DNA of 64,000 nucleotides from JAIESQ01 sp964495375 (GTDB lineage: Bacteria; Planctomycetota; Planctomycetia; Pirellulales; JAEUIK01), in the NCBI GenBank assembly GCA_964495375.1, contig CAZBWM010000005.1, forward strand, positions 1 through 64,000, given 5' to 3'. Each line of letters begins with the position of its first letter. Position 1 is the stretch's first letter. Shown in pieces: positions 36,677 through 45,693 of the stretch. The notes beneath the pieces were generated by a model, which saw only the letters and a program-made list of their open reading frames with translations, did not search any database and was not told the DNA's origin. Made by a program: the position numbers and the translations under genes.

Positions 36677-37327
36677 TCACTTCCCGGCAGTGAGCGCCTC
36701 TTTCACCGCCGCTTCAACATCGGCCTCTTCGAAGCCCGCCTGCTGCGGATCCCCTTGCACAAACGTCCGCAAGATCTGCCCGTCGCGGCCATAAATCCTC
36801 AGATACGGCAGCGTGCCGTTCTCGATCTGGAAGTCGTCGACGAACGTGCGGTCGTCGTTCACCCGCACGTGCTCGAGCGAAATCCCCTCGGTCGAAAACG
36901 GCTTCAAAAAGGCCAGCACCTGCGGCTCCGCCTTCGCCGAATCGCAGGAGACGGTCACCACCGACAGGCCCTCGGCCCCGTGCTCTCGGGCCAGCTCGAC
37001 CGTGTGCGGGAACATCTCCTTGCAGGGCCCGCACCAGGTCGCCCAGAAGTCGACCAGCACCACGCGCCCCTCGTTGTTGGCGATGATCTCGTCGAGCCCT
37101 TTGGCGTCGACGACTTTCAGCCCGGTGGCCGCGTCACCCGCCGGCGCGGTCGACGTTTCGTTATCGGTCGCCTCGTGCGTCGCGGTCGCGGTTGAATTCG
37201 CGCCCGCCGTTGTCGGCGCGGCCGCGCCGTCTGCCGGTGCCGTCCCTGGCTGCGAGCAGCCGCCGAGCACCAGCAGCGGGGCGACCAACAAACTCCACAC
37301 CAGCGGGCAACATAAGCAGCGCTTCAT
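36677..37327 (-). CDS. TlpA-like thioredoxin-fold lipoprotein
   Basis: A 216-residue protein. The start at 37325-37327 gives a lipoprotein signal (VAPLLVLGGCSQPG) with lipobox Cys24. An Ala/Thr-rich linker follows to about residue 70, then a thioredoxin domain with VVLVDFWATWCGPCKEMFP (CxxC near 98-101) and a cis-Pro at TLPYLRIYG. It is predicted to be a membrane-anchored thiol-disulfide reductase outside the cytoplasm, for example in cytochrome c or cofactor maturation. It lies downstream of another exported thioredoxin-fold gene but is separated from it by an intrinsic terminator. Confidence 0.9.
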   Translation of the reverse strand: MKRCLCCPLVWSLLVAPLLVLGGCSQPGTAPADGAAAPTTAGANSTATATHEATDNETSTAPAGDAATGLKVVDAKGLDEIIANNEGRVVLVDFWATWCGPCKEMFPHTVELAREHGAEGLSVVTVSCDSAKAEPQVLAFLKPFSTEGISLEHVRVNDDRTFVDDFQIENGTLPYLRIYGRDGQILRTFVQGDPQQAGFEEADVEAAVKEALTAGK

Positions 37328-37445
37328 GGCGATTCCCAAATGCAGCAAAGAAATTGGCACCGATAGCAATAATTCTACAGGCTCGGCGGGATCGCGTGTC
37401 TCGATAGTCGCCGGAAAAAAATCCCCGCCGAACCCGCGTGAAAAC

Positions 37446-37485
37446 AAAAAAGTCGCCGCCGGCGCCCCCCTAGGGAGCCGGCGAC
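37446..37485 (-). terminator. Intrinsic terminator after the redoxin gene
   Basis: On the minus strand a hairpin with arms GTCGCCG / CGGCGAC (outer stem 37452-37458 with 37479-37485) is followed directly by six T (plus-strand A at 37446-37451). It stands about 35 bp past the stop of the gene at 37520-38140. Confidence 0.75.
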
Positions 37486-37519
37486 GACCAATGTTCTTCA
37501 CCAAGAAACAAGCGCGAGG

Positions 37520-38140
37520 TTACTTCTCGTACTTGATGCCGCAACCTTCGGCGCGGGTCTCGGTCACTTTCGGATCCTGACCGGCCAGCGTCGCGTCGAT
37601 CGCGTCGCGCACGTAGCGATTCGTCACCGCCGTGGCGTCCTTCCAGTTGTCGTCGATCGCGCCGGTGTAGACCACCTTACGGGCCTTGTTCAGCACCACG
37701 ACGTCGGGCGTGACGCGAGCGCCATAGTTGCGGGCGATTGCCTGCGTGCCGTCGAACAAATACGGGAAGTTGAAGCCCTTATCCGTGCAGCGCTCCTTCA
37801 TGTTCTCGAGGTTGTCCCCTTCGCCTTTGTTGACGTTGACGGCGACAACTTGCACCTTCTTGCCAGCGTATTCCTTCTGCAATTCGATGATGCGATCTTC
37901 CAGCGCGATCGCCACCGGGCACTGGTTGCAGGTGAACACGAGCACCAACACCTCCGCGTCTTTGTAATCGGCCAGCGAATGTTCTTTGTCGTCGGTGCCA
38001 GCCAGGTTCGACCACTCGGGTGCCTGATCGCCAGGGCTCAACACCTTGTTGAACTTGCCAGCTTGGACGACAGTCGTGCAGCAGATCGCCAGTGCGAACA
38101 GGGCCACGGGGCGGGCGAATTTGCGAATCATCTTCGACAC
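37520..38140 (-). CDS. Exported thioredoxin-family (redoxin) protein
   Basis: A 206-residue protein with a signal peptide (ARPVALFALAICCTTVVQAG). The thioredoxin/AhpC-TSA fold shows DQAPEWSNLAGTD, LVLVFTCNQCPVAIALEDRI (CxxC at 71-74), VVAVNVNKG and GARVTPDVVVLNKARKVVYT. The planctomycete family with this FTCNQCPVA motif is usually annotated as redoxin or thioredoxin family. It probably handles extracytoplasmic thiols. A start at 38131 (MIRKFARP) is equally possible. A family A palindrome lies 38 bp upstream, in the promoter region. Confidence 0.87.
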   Translation of the reverse strand: MSKMIRKFARPVALFALAICCTTVVQAGKFNKVLSPGDQAPEWSNLAGTDDKEHSLADYKDAEVLVLVFTCNQCPVAIALEDRIIELQKEYAGKKVQVVAVNVNKGEGDNLENMKERCTDKGFNFPYLFDGTQAIARNYGARVTPDVVVLNKARKVVYTGAIDDNWKDATAVTNRYVRDAIDATLAGQDPKVTETRAEGCGIKYEK

Positions 38141-38178
38141 TCTCCTCGGCAGGAATTGAATCGGAACAAACCGCGGGT

Positions 38179-38285
38179 TAGGAACGGTCGCGAAAGAACT
38201 TCTCCCGGTTCCCCGCTCCCCTCGCGGGAGAGGGCAGGGTGAGGGGGCAAAGAGAATTGGAAGTTATTTCGCGGCCGTTCCTTAA
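38179..38285. repeat. Palindromic element family A, copy 3
   Basis: Outer arms TTAGGAACGGTCGCGAAAGA (38179-38198) and the matching complement ending at 38285 flank the same core as copies 1 and 2 (CTCCCCTCGCGGGAGAGGG, CAGGGTGAGGGGG). The arms have diverged from copy 1 on both sides in a compensating way (CGGTCGCG against CGCGGCCG), so pairing is mostly kept. Confidence 0.85.
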
Positions 38286-38652
38286 TTTGGATTTACGTCC
38301 CCCAACCACGGAAGTCTCTACCCGACAAATTGCTTTGTCAACGGTACGCGGGCTTTTCACCAACGGTTCACAGGAAAACCGCAGAATTTTCGCGAAAGAC
38401 ACGTCGCCACGCGAATCAATTAAGCCGCCGCGCCTGGCCTGCATTCTATCGCGCCCAACTACCAAACAGCCAATGACATGCAGCCAGGCCTTGGTATTTG
38501 ACTGGCATTTGACCGCGGCGGTAACGCGTGCGGAACGCGGGCAATGCAGGATAGTCCCGAGCGCACCGGTAGCGCCGCCGCAGGAAAAAGATGAACAACA
38601 ATTCGCGCACTGCTGTCGCCGTGACTCTTACGAGTCACCCGACGCTTGGGCG

Positions 38653-38675
38653 CCACTGCTGGCTTGCCCAGCAGT
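38653..38675. repeat. Second copy of the gspG-gspH palindrome
   Basis: The 23 bases here are identical to 21209-21231, including the hairpin ACTGCTGGCTTGCCCAGCAG. It lies in a 740-bp gap (38284-39024). The part from 38286 to 38650 shows no gene I can support. Confidence 0.6.
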
Positions 38676-38725
38676 GCCAGAGCTCGCTTCGACAATGCTA
38701 GCCGCGTCGCGGCGGCGACGCTTGA

Positions 38726-38950
38726 TTTCGCCGCGCAGCGGCGGCGGCGCTTAGCCGTGGGCGCCAGCCCACGGAGGCGTTTCGCGAATGACAAAAGCCG
38801 CGCAGCGGCGACATCGGCTGAGGTCAAGCCCGAGACTCGCGGCCCTCCTGCAGCGCATACGTCGCCGCTGCGCGGCTTTGATTTCGTTGGGCATCGAGTG
38901 TCCGTGGGTTAACACCCACGGCTAAGCGCCACGGCCGCGGCGCGGCCAAG
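38726..38950. repeat. Large palindromic repeat family B, copy 2
   Basis: Matches 22286-22510 with the same spacing throughout. Identical or nearly so at 38726-38812 and 38861-38934, with a different central segment. It contains hairpins CCGTGGGCGCCAGCCCACGG and CCGTGGGTTAACACCCACGG and the paired arms AAGCCGCGCAGCGGCGAC / GTCGCCGCTGCGCGGCTT. Just after it, three short units (CACGCGAATCG, CACTACGCGAATCG, CACTACGCGAATTCG) repeat near 38990-39034. Confidence 0.8.
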
Positions 38951-39024
38951 AACACTCGCGCGATGCACGCCAGGGCATCACGCAAACCGGCATCACGCGA
39001 ATCGCTCACTACGCGAATCGCACA

Positions 39025-39249
39025 CTACGCGAATTCGACGTAAAACCGCGACTCCGACTCATCCACCGTCCGCGCGTCGCGCTGCGGAGGCGCGTCGCGC
39101 CCCACGCGGGCGTTGCGGGGCAAGCCCGGCTGCGCTGCTTCTTCGACCAGTTCCAACTCCACCCCGTCGTCGCTCACGCCGACCACCACGAGCTTCAGGT
39201 GCGGTGCAAACGAAAAGTGCTGGCCTTCGCGGAGCTTGATCCGTCGCAT
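39025..39249 (-). CDS. Small CsrA-like protein
   Basis: A 74-residue ORF with a good Shine-Dalgarno (AAGGA) before the ATG. Residues 5-40 read KLREGQHFSFAPHLKLVVVG then VSDDGVELELVEEA, which follows the CsrA strand pattern (K-x-G-E-x-hydrophobic ... I-x-V-x-V-x-G-x-x-x-x-x-V-x-L). It lacks the usual LTRK start and the GIxAP helix entry, and the C-terminal half is Arg/Asp-rich. So it may be a divergent carbon-storage-regulator-type RNA-binding protein or only a chance likeness. No operon partner. Confidence in the gene itself is moderate. Confidence 0.5.
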   Translation of the reverse strand: MRRIKLREGQHFSFAPHLKLVVVGVSDDGVELELVEEAAQPGLPRNARVGRDAPPQRDARTVDESESRFYVEFA

Positions 39250-39731
39250 GATCTGTCGATCCTTCTGTTGTGTGCGTGATTGCTAGAGATGTATTACCTA
39301 ATCAAGGGGCCCCTGCCCGCAATCGTGAAACGCGCGCAATGCAATTGGGCGGCGCTCCCAGGGTACGATTCACGATAACTGCCCGACGCCACGGCTCGCA
39401 GGCGCGATTGCTTTGCGAGCGTGACGGCTTTCCCGTGTGCCAACGTTTCCGTGACAGTGCGATCCCTGCTTCTTCAGTTGCGCCGTAATTGAGATCGACC
39501 TCACCACACAAACATCCGTGCGTGGCCGGCCGTCTATCGGTAATTCGGGCATTCCGGCCGCTCCCTCATGCGCGACCGGACTACCCATTGTTGGTATCAA
39601 ACCCCACGGAAACTGTCAAACCGGTGCTAGCAGTTGCGGTAATTTCAGCTCGCTCGCACTCAAGAGCGACGGGAGTTGTGATAGTTCCGGCCCTTCAATT
39701 TCCATCTTCCTTCGCTAAGACGATCCTTCGC
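39250..39731. other. 482-bp intergenic region
   Basis: It lies between the CsrA-like gene (minus) and the 3' end of the helicase gene (minus). Base composition is visibly lower in GC than the flanks. Short ORFs exist but none has coding-type codon use. I see no RNA gene or terminator. Confidence 0.4.
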
Positions 39732-42700
39732 TCAGGAACGGAGCACGGACAGTGCCCCGCTATCGGTCGTCGCTACGACATTTGTACGCTTGAGATTCCG
39801 AATCTGAGTTTCGACGCGATCTTGAATGCGTCGACCGGCGCGTTGAAAGCCGAGCGCTCGAGCCACGGCTTTCACAAGATCGTCTGGTGACGTTTGCCCA
39901 TAACGGCGCAACGCCGCCAGGATGGCGCTTTGGATATCGATGTCGGCAACATCGTCAATGTTGTCAAAGTCTGTGGCTTCTTCGGCGAACTCATTTGGTG
40001 CAAACAACTTCGGCTGCTCTGGTGCTGTCTCAACTTTAGTCGCACACAAATGCGGGCCACCATCAGTCTGAAGTGCAGCCTCATAGGCAGAAAGCACTCG
40101 AGCCACTTGGCGTTGTGGATTACGTATCCAATCTGTGGACCAAATTCGTAGGATCTGCCATCCGAGCCCGGTCAGAATCTCTTGCCGCAGCCGATCTCGA
40201 TCGCGGGCAACAACGGAACTGTGATACGACGCACCGTCGCATTCGATACCTAGCAGATACCGGCCCTTCTCCTGTGGATGGACAATCGCCAAGTCGATTC
40301 GATATTTGGCGCACCCGACTTGCGAACGCACGTCCAATCCCACAGTCCGCAAGGCCGCAGCAACTGATTCTTCGAAGGGAGAATCAAATTCGCGCAGCCC
40401 ATCGTCGCGAATCGCGGCGGCAAGAGCCTGCGTCCCTCTCTCGGCAAAGTCGAGATAGGCGCGCAAGAGTTCAGCGCCTCTGGATCTGGTCCTCGACAAA
40501 TCGATGTCGTGCGCTCGAATTGAGCTGACTACGGTTACGCTTTCCCGGGCGCGAGTGACCGCCACATTGAGTCGCCGTTCCCCGCCCTGCATATTGAGGG
40601 GCCCAAAACGCATTGCAAACTTGTTCTGATCGTCAAATCCATAGCCTACGCTCAGCAGAATGCAATCACGTTCGTCACCTTGAACGTTTTCTAGGTTTTT
40701 CACGAAGAACGGTTCATCGCCGGTTCCATTGAGCCGCTCAGTTATTCGCGCTTCGGTACACGCCGAGTGAGCTGTGCGGTCGTCTTGCAATCGCTCCAGT
40801 TCATCAAGTACGGCAATTTGCTGTCGTTGATTGAACGTGATCACCCCGAGCGATTTATCTGGGAACTCAATGAAGTGTCTCAGTATCAGTTGGGCGGTTT
40901 CTCGCGCTTCAGTTGCGTTGTACCCGCCAGAGGTACCTGCCCGCCAGCGCCCATCTCTTACGAAGTGCCATTTAACAGCGCGATTGCCGTCTGTGTCGTA
41001 AACACTTGGAAAGGTCAGTAGGCTGTTTCCGTAAACATGGTGGTTCGCAAATGCAATTAGCGGTTCTCGACGACTCCGATAGTGCCATCGGAGTTGCCGT
41101 CGCGGTAGCCCCACCGAGCAACACACATCAAGTACACTCTCGTATTCCGCTAGGCTGCCCGCCTCGTCGTTGTCTTCATCTTGGGAAGATCCGTCATCGC
41201 TGGTCAGGCGATCGAAGAACGTCGTTGGCGGGAGTTGCTTTTGATCTCCGGCGACGACGAGTTGTTTGCCACGATATACGGCGCCGACGGCATCAAAAGG
41301 GCGCACTTGGGAGGCTTCGTCGAATATCACTACGTCGAAGCGGAAGCTCTCCGAGTTGAGAAATGTGCTGACCGCGAGCGGACTCATCATCAGGCATGGC
41401 TTGAGCTGGATCAACAGCGAAGGGGTTTTTTCAAAGAGCTTGCGAAGCGACATGTGACGGCGCTTCTTTTCGACCTCGCGCGTCAAGATTCCTAGCTCGG
41501 AAGAAGCGGGTACGAAGTCCCAGTCGAGATGCGGTCGATCTGGCTTCGACAAGAGTCGTTCGCGGAGTCGCTTATACGAGTTGGCGATGGTCGCGCGATC
41601 TGCCGTCCGGTACTCGGTCAGCAATCTTTCGTGATCGTCAATATTGAACTGCCGGAGCACAGGAGTCGTTGCATACGCCTGAGTAAGCCACAGTCGATAG
41701 AGACGCTTGCGAAAAGCGTTTAAGAGGCTTTGAGCGGGGATTTGCTTGGCTGTTGCTTCGATCGTCAACTGAGATATCCCCAATGCCTCAAGGCGTGCGG
41801 CGGCTTCCCGGAACGTCAGCCATTCCCGCAACCACGGGAGGTCGTCGATCCGGGCACGAACCCACGCCACGAGGTCAGCTAGCGACATCGTTCGAATTGC
41901 GACTCGTTCAGGTGTAGCGACCTCGAGGTCAAAGGCTGTTTCAAGCTGCGTCCACGCCTTGGCAATTCGATTCTTCAGAATCGAAGCACATGCTCTTACG
42001 GCGATTCGGGTTTTGTCGCGGATGGCGCGGTCGCATGCGATACCGACTATCGCGGGTGGAATTGAACCGTCAAATTGTGCTAACAACTGTCGCAAGGTGG
42101 CGACTTTAATGCGCGATTCTGCCCACTCCGGCGATCGCATTGATGGTAGCACTACGCCCAGGGATTTCAGCTGACGATGAAGGCCAACGAGTTGCTGATA
42201 ATGAGCGGCCAACGCACCCAGTTTTTCCAGGGCTACCGGGAGGGCGCTCAATTGCACGTCGCACTCGTGTTTGAGCAGCCGAATGATCGACTCGTCGGCT
42301 GCGATTTGATGCTGAAGCGCGTCCGTGGCCTCACTCAGGGCTTGATCGACTAACGAAGGGCCGCAGTCGAGAAGTGCTCTTCGATCCGATCCAATCCGTG
42401 AAAGGTCAAATTGGTCGGACAGAATCTTGAGTTGTTCAGAATGCGAAGAAAGCACAGCTTCCAATTGTCTTACGGCAATCGACACTCGCTCGCGATCAAG
42501 TCCATTTTCAATCGTTAACGAGGTCACCAATCGCTCTGGAATGCGGGTTTCCCGCTGCAAGGCCTCGATGGCCTCGCAACCGAACAACAACGAGTCCCAA
42601 TCGAGGGATCCGTCACTTTGTACCCAGAGGTCTGCAGAATACTGCGACTCGTACGTTCGCAGTGCTGCGCGCCGTGTATGGTATTCCCCTAACCGATGGA

Positions 42701-45140
42701 GATCCCACAAGAGATCCTTGGCGGACCGGGGCGCCTGCGCCTGGTAAAGGCGTGATGCGCGCCAGCGCAACTCGCGCCAAGGTCCCAGCAGCCTTCGCCA
42801 AAATGGACGGAAGCTCTTCGCGTCTTCACAGACTCGCGCGCCCTCGGCCTCAAACGCCAGCGATGTCACGATTGGTTCAAGTTCTTGCCGAATCGACTGG
42901 CAGGCGTCTTGGTGAGCTTTGCCTTCAGCGGCTGCTTGTCGTAGTGTGGATCGCCGCCCATTGTCGAACCACGAACGCTTCATCAACCCAGTGTCGGCGA
43001 TCGCCCGCCCAATGCGTGCGAGTCGTAGGAGCTGACCAATTGGCGGCTCACCGCTCATCGAGAGACCGATTGCGTTGATCAACTCCTTGGTGGTTTGGCG
43101 TAGTTCGCTATTCGTCACGCGCAGACGTTCAAGCTGCTGCACGATGCCCTTAAACTGATGATGTCGTGAGCGCACGCTACTTAGCTCGCCTGGGCCTCTT
43201 GCTCTGGCACACCAAACGTCGGGCGAGCGCTTGAGCTGGTCGAATAGCTCTTGAATATTTGCCTTTACCGCTTCGCCAGTGAACTGCGGAATCGCTCGCT
43301 GAATCGATTCGAATTCCGCAAGCGTTCGGTGGCAATCCTCAATGCCCTTGCAGATAGCGGCCGGATCTTTCGCGAGCCAAGTCTCCGGCAACTCTGGCAG
43401 ATCCAGAAGTTTGCTGATCGTTGCGAGTTCAGCATCGACGAGTTCTTTGCATGCTCCCGAGGTAACTAGTCCTGTTTCTTCGAGTGTGGCCAGCGGCTCA
43501 CCAATTTCGGTGAGCGCCTCGACAAGGACATTGAATGTATGCTCAAGGTCGTCTTGAGCAATTAGAGAGAGCTCCTTCAGGCGGCAGTTTCGCCACGGGT
43601 GTGATTCATAAGCCGTGATAACGTTCTCGCAAGCTGCTAGCGCCTCAATCGCGCGCTCCATTTCGCCTAATCGCTTGATGTCCAGCGACAGCACGTCGCT
43701 GAGGGGACACTGCGAGTTTGGTGCGCCGTCTAGCGCCGCGACTAAGCCATGAACTCGAAATGCGGTCCATAGCAACGTTCCCCGCGGCACGTGCAATGCT
43801 TGCACGTATAGGTTCAGATTGGTGCGAACAGAGTACAGCCGATCCAGGTTTTCTTGCTGGCTGGCGAATTGCTCCACCGGTAGATTCAAGCAGCGACCTA
43901 ACTCTGCAACTACCACCTTGCGGCTTACTTTGTGGCTATGGCATTCGAGGCAAAAATCACCAAGTTTCTGCTGATCCAGGCGGCGCTTGACGACTTCGAG
44001 CGCGGCGGACTTTTCGCTGACAAACAGGATTGTTTTGTTCGCGGCCAGGCACTCCGCAATGATGTTTGCAATCGTTTGACTCTTGCCTGTTCCTGGTGGA
44101 CCATCAAGCACCAAACTATGGCCAGCGCGAACAGCTAGGATGGCTTCCAATTGACTGCTATCGCAATCCAGCACTGTGTGCAATTCCGCAGGATGTATCT
44201 GCTCGTCAAAGTCCGCTTTGCCGGGAATTGGGGATCCAGACGCGCCGGATGTAGCGTTTTCGTCGCCAGCAATCGCACGGCAGAGAGGATGCTCCGCGAC
44301 GGCCGCTTTGTTATCCCGAAGATCCTGCCACATCGCGAGTTTTTGAAAACTAAAAACGCCGAGCACTACATCATCGTCCACAGTCCAGCGGGGCTGACTG
44401 GTTACTGCTTCCCGAACGGTATTGAGCCACTTCAATCGATCATTGCCGCTCTCAAAACCGTCGTCTGGCAACTCGGGCAGCACAACGTTGAAATTGTTCT
44501 TCAGCAACTCCGTCAAAGAGTAGTTTGGCGAAATTCCGTCATCTGAAACGGTCAGCGCCCAAGTGCGTTCAGGACCGCTTCGGTCCAGTACAACCGGCAC
44601 GAGAATAAGCGGTGATTGAAGGCACACATCACTGTCCGGTGACTCATACCAGTGCAGCAATCCGAATGCCAAGTAAAGAATGTTAATTCCTTGCTCTGAC
44701 AGGGATGTCTTAGCGTTCAGGGAGAGCCTTGAGAGTCGAGTCGCCAACGCTTTGTCGGAAAGCCCCGTTAGCAAGTGTTGGTTGGGCTTGAACCCCGGCG
44801 CGCTCCGGCAGCTATCGATGTCTGGAACGCGGCGGGACTCGACGGGCCGCTCTTCACCCGCCAACGGTAACTCTAAAAAGTTGCCGTCTCGGCCAAGCGA
44901 CTCGCCATCCTCCGGACTACGATCGGTTCCTTCCTCAGAAGGAACTAGATCGAGCTTGCGCACAAAGATCATTGAATCAGATTCGTCGACAAGAATTCGC
45001 CAAAGCGCCGCAGGCGCCGGCTCTTCGAGCCGAATACCGCCGGTCCGATCGACTCGGCAGTTAATAAGTCGGTTTCGCTTAGACAGGTCAAGGAGTTGTG
45101 AGCGCCATTCGTCGATCCTCGAAAGAACCCGGTCCAGCAT
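39732..45140 (-). CDS. Large DUF4011 SF1 helicase with a Vsr-like nuclease domain and DUF3320
   Basis: 1,802 residues from the ATG at 45138-45140; the frame stays open upstream to 45338 but the first 66 residues look non-coding. Order: DUF4011 (EWRSQLLDLSKRNRLIN near 12-28); Walker A DGPPGTGKSQT near 347; a long helical region about 450-1150; Walker B FDVVIFDEASQV near 1273 with VVAGDQKQLPPT; late SF1 motifs VQGDERDCILLSVGYG and LNVAVTRARESVTVVSS; a PD-(D/E)xK/Vsr-like domain (LGIECDGASYHSS near 1633, RDRLRQEILTGLGW, RIWSTDW); and DUF3320 at the end (SPDDLVKAVARALGF). This is the Upf1-like helicase-nuclease layout often seen in defence islands. GC is clearly lower than in neighbours, suggesting transfer. 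Function is inferred. Confidence 0.88.
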   Translation of the reverse strand: MLDRVLSRIDEWRSQLLDLSKRNRLINCRVDRTGGIRLEEPAPAALWRILVDESDSMIFVRKLDLVPSEEGTDRSPEDGESLGRDGNFLELPLAGEERPVESRRVPDIDSCRSAPGFKPNQHLLTGLSDKALATRLSRLSLNAKTSLSEQGINILYLAFGLLHWYESPDSDVCLQSPLILVPVVLDRSGPERTWALTVSDDGISPNYSLTELLKNNFNVVLPELPDDGFESGNDRLKWLNTVREAVTSQPRWTVDDDVVLGVFSFQKLAMWQDLRDNKAAVAEHPLCRAIAGDENATSGASGSPIPGKADFDEQIHPAELHTVLDCDSSQLEAILAVRAGHSLVLDGPPGTGKSQTIANIIAECLAANKTILFVSEKSAALEVVKRRLDQQKLGDFCLECHSHKVSRKVVVAELGRCLNLPVEQFASQQENLDRLYSVRTNLNLYVQALHVPRGTLLWTAFRVHGLVAALDGAPNSQCPLSDVLSLDIKRLGEMERAIEALAACENVITAYESHPWRNCRLKELSLIAQDDLEHTFNVLVEALTEIGEPLATLEETGLVTSGACKELVDAELATISKLLDLPELPETWLAKDPAAICKGIEDCHRTLAEFESIQRAIPQFTGEAVKANIQELFDQLKRSPDVWCARARGPGELSSVRSRHHQFKGIVQQLERLRVTNSELRQTTKELINAIGLSMSGEPPIGQLLRLARIGRAIADTGLMKRSWFDNGRRSTLRQAAAEGKAHQDACQSIRQELEPIVTSLAFEAEGARVCEDAKSFRPFWRRLLGPWRELRWRASRLYQAQAPRSAKDLLWDLHRLGEYHTRRAALRTYESQYSADLWVQSDGSLDWDSLLFGCEAIEALQRETRIPERLVTSLTIENGLDRERVSIAVRQLEAVLSSHSEQLKILSDQFDLSRIGSDRRALLDCGPSLVDQALSEATDALQHQIAADESIIRLLKHECDVQLSALPVALEKLGALAAHYQQLVGLHRQLKSLGVVLPSMRSPEWAESRIKVATLRQLLAQFDGSIPPAIVGIACDRAIRDKTRIAVRACASILKNRIAKAWTQLETAFDLEVATPERVAIRTMSLADLVAWVRARIDDLPWLREWLTFREAAARLEALGISQLTIEATAKQIPAQSLLNAFRKRLYRLWLTQAYATTPVLRQFNIDDHERLLTEYRTADRATIANSYKRLRERLLSKPDRPHLDWDFVPASSELGILTREVEKKRRHMSLRKLFEKTPSLLIQLKPCLMMSPLAVSTFLNSESFRFDVVIFDEASQVRPFDAVGAVYRGKQLVVAGDQKQLPPTTFFDRLTSDDGSSQDEDNDEAGSLAEYESVLDVCCSVGLPRRQLRWHYRSRREPLIAFANHHVYGNSLLTFPSVYDTDGNRAVKWHFVRDGRWRAGTSGGYNATEARETAQLILRHFIEFPDKSLGVITFNQRQQIAVLDELERLQDDRTAHSACTEARITERLNGTGDEPFFVKNLENVQGDERDCILLSVGYGFDDQNKFAMRFGPLNMQGGERRLNVAVTRARESVTVVSSIRAHDIDLSRTRSRGAELLRAYLDFAERGTQALAAAIRDDGLREFDSPFEESVAAALRTVGLDVRSQVGCAKYRIDLAIVHPQEKGRYLLGIECDGASYHSSVVARDRDRLRQEILTGLGWQILRIWSTDWIRNPQRQVARVLSAYEAALQTDGGPHLCATKVETAPEQPKLFAPNEFAEEATDFDNIDDVADIDIQSAILAALRRYGQTSPDDLVKAVARALGFQRAGRRIQDRVETQIRNLKRTNVVATTDSGALSVLRS

Positions 45141-45364
45141 GGTCCTGCCCCTAGGCGTTGTACGACGACGTGCAGGCGTACATTGGAATCGACCGAGGTG
45201 CCAATATCCAGTTCCCGTCGGTGCCGAAACTACTGGGCTATCGCAACTTCCCCGACCGACAACACAAGAGCCAGGGAACGGGCGACAGACCTCAGGCTTC
45301 AGGGAACGGACGGATCGCCATTGCCGACCCGTCCTCACGCGCCTGACGTCAGGCGAGAGTACGT

Positions 45365-45520
45365 TTAGGACGCAAAACCGCCCTGTTAGGACGGTCTAGG
45401 ACGCAAGCTTTTTCGATTTTGCGTCCTAAGGTTAAGTGATTCCGTGGCAACACTTTAGGGGATGTTTTTCCTGGCTTAGGACGGTTAGGACGCAAAATCC
45501 CGGAACACTTTGTAGAAGAG
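45365..45520. repeat. TTAGGACG repeat family D, copy 1
   Basis: A 156-bp repeat built around TTAGGACGCAAA, which occurs near each end, with TCTAGGACGCAA and its complement TTGCGTCCTA forming an internal hairpin. It ends CCCGGAACACTTTGTAGA. A second copy is at 51244-51396. The middle 60 bp differ between copies. Confidence 0.75.
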
Positions 45521-45599
45521 GCCTGAGACCTGAGGCTTGCGGGGCAACCTGCGGCCCGGAGCGGTCGCACGGGTGACATTTCGTGGCTAGTGATCAATC

Positions 45600-45689
45600 G
45601 TAGGGTGTGCGCAGCACACCAAGAATCTGGCGCGTTCCAGGCCACGCGCGGCGAGCCCCTGTTTTCCCCGTGCGCTTCACGCACCCTAC
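45600..45689. repeat. Palindromic element before the lpd stop codon
   Basis: Ends GTAGGGTG (45600-45607) and CACCCTAC (45682-45689) are inverted, and each end carries its own partial palindrome (GGTGTGCGCAGCACACC; CGTGCGCTTCACG). It ends four bases short of the lpd stop codon. It might act as a transcript-end structure. Confidence 0.55.
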
Positions 45690-45693
45690 AGGC

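Noticed and set aside
45141..45338. N-terminal extension of the helicase gene to 45338
   Set aside because: The extra 66 residues are Arg/Pro-rich without DUF4011 similarity; the ATG at 45138-45140 follows a GGGGCAGGA motif and starts the recognisable domain.
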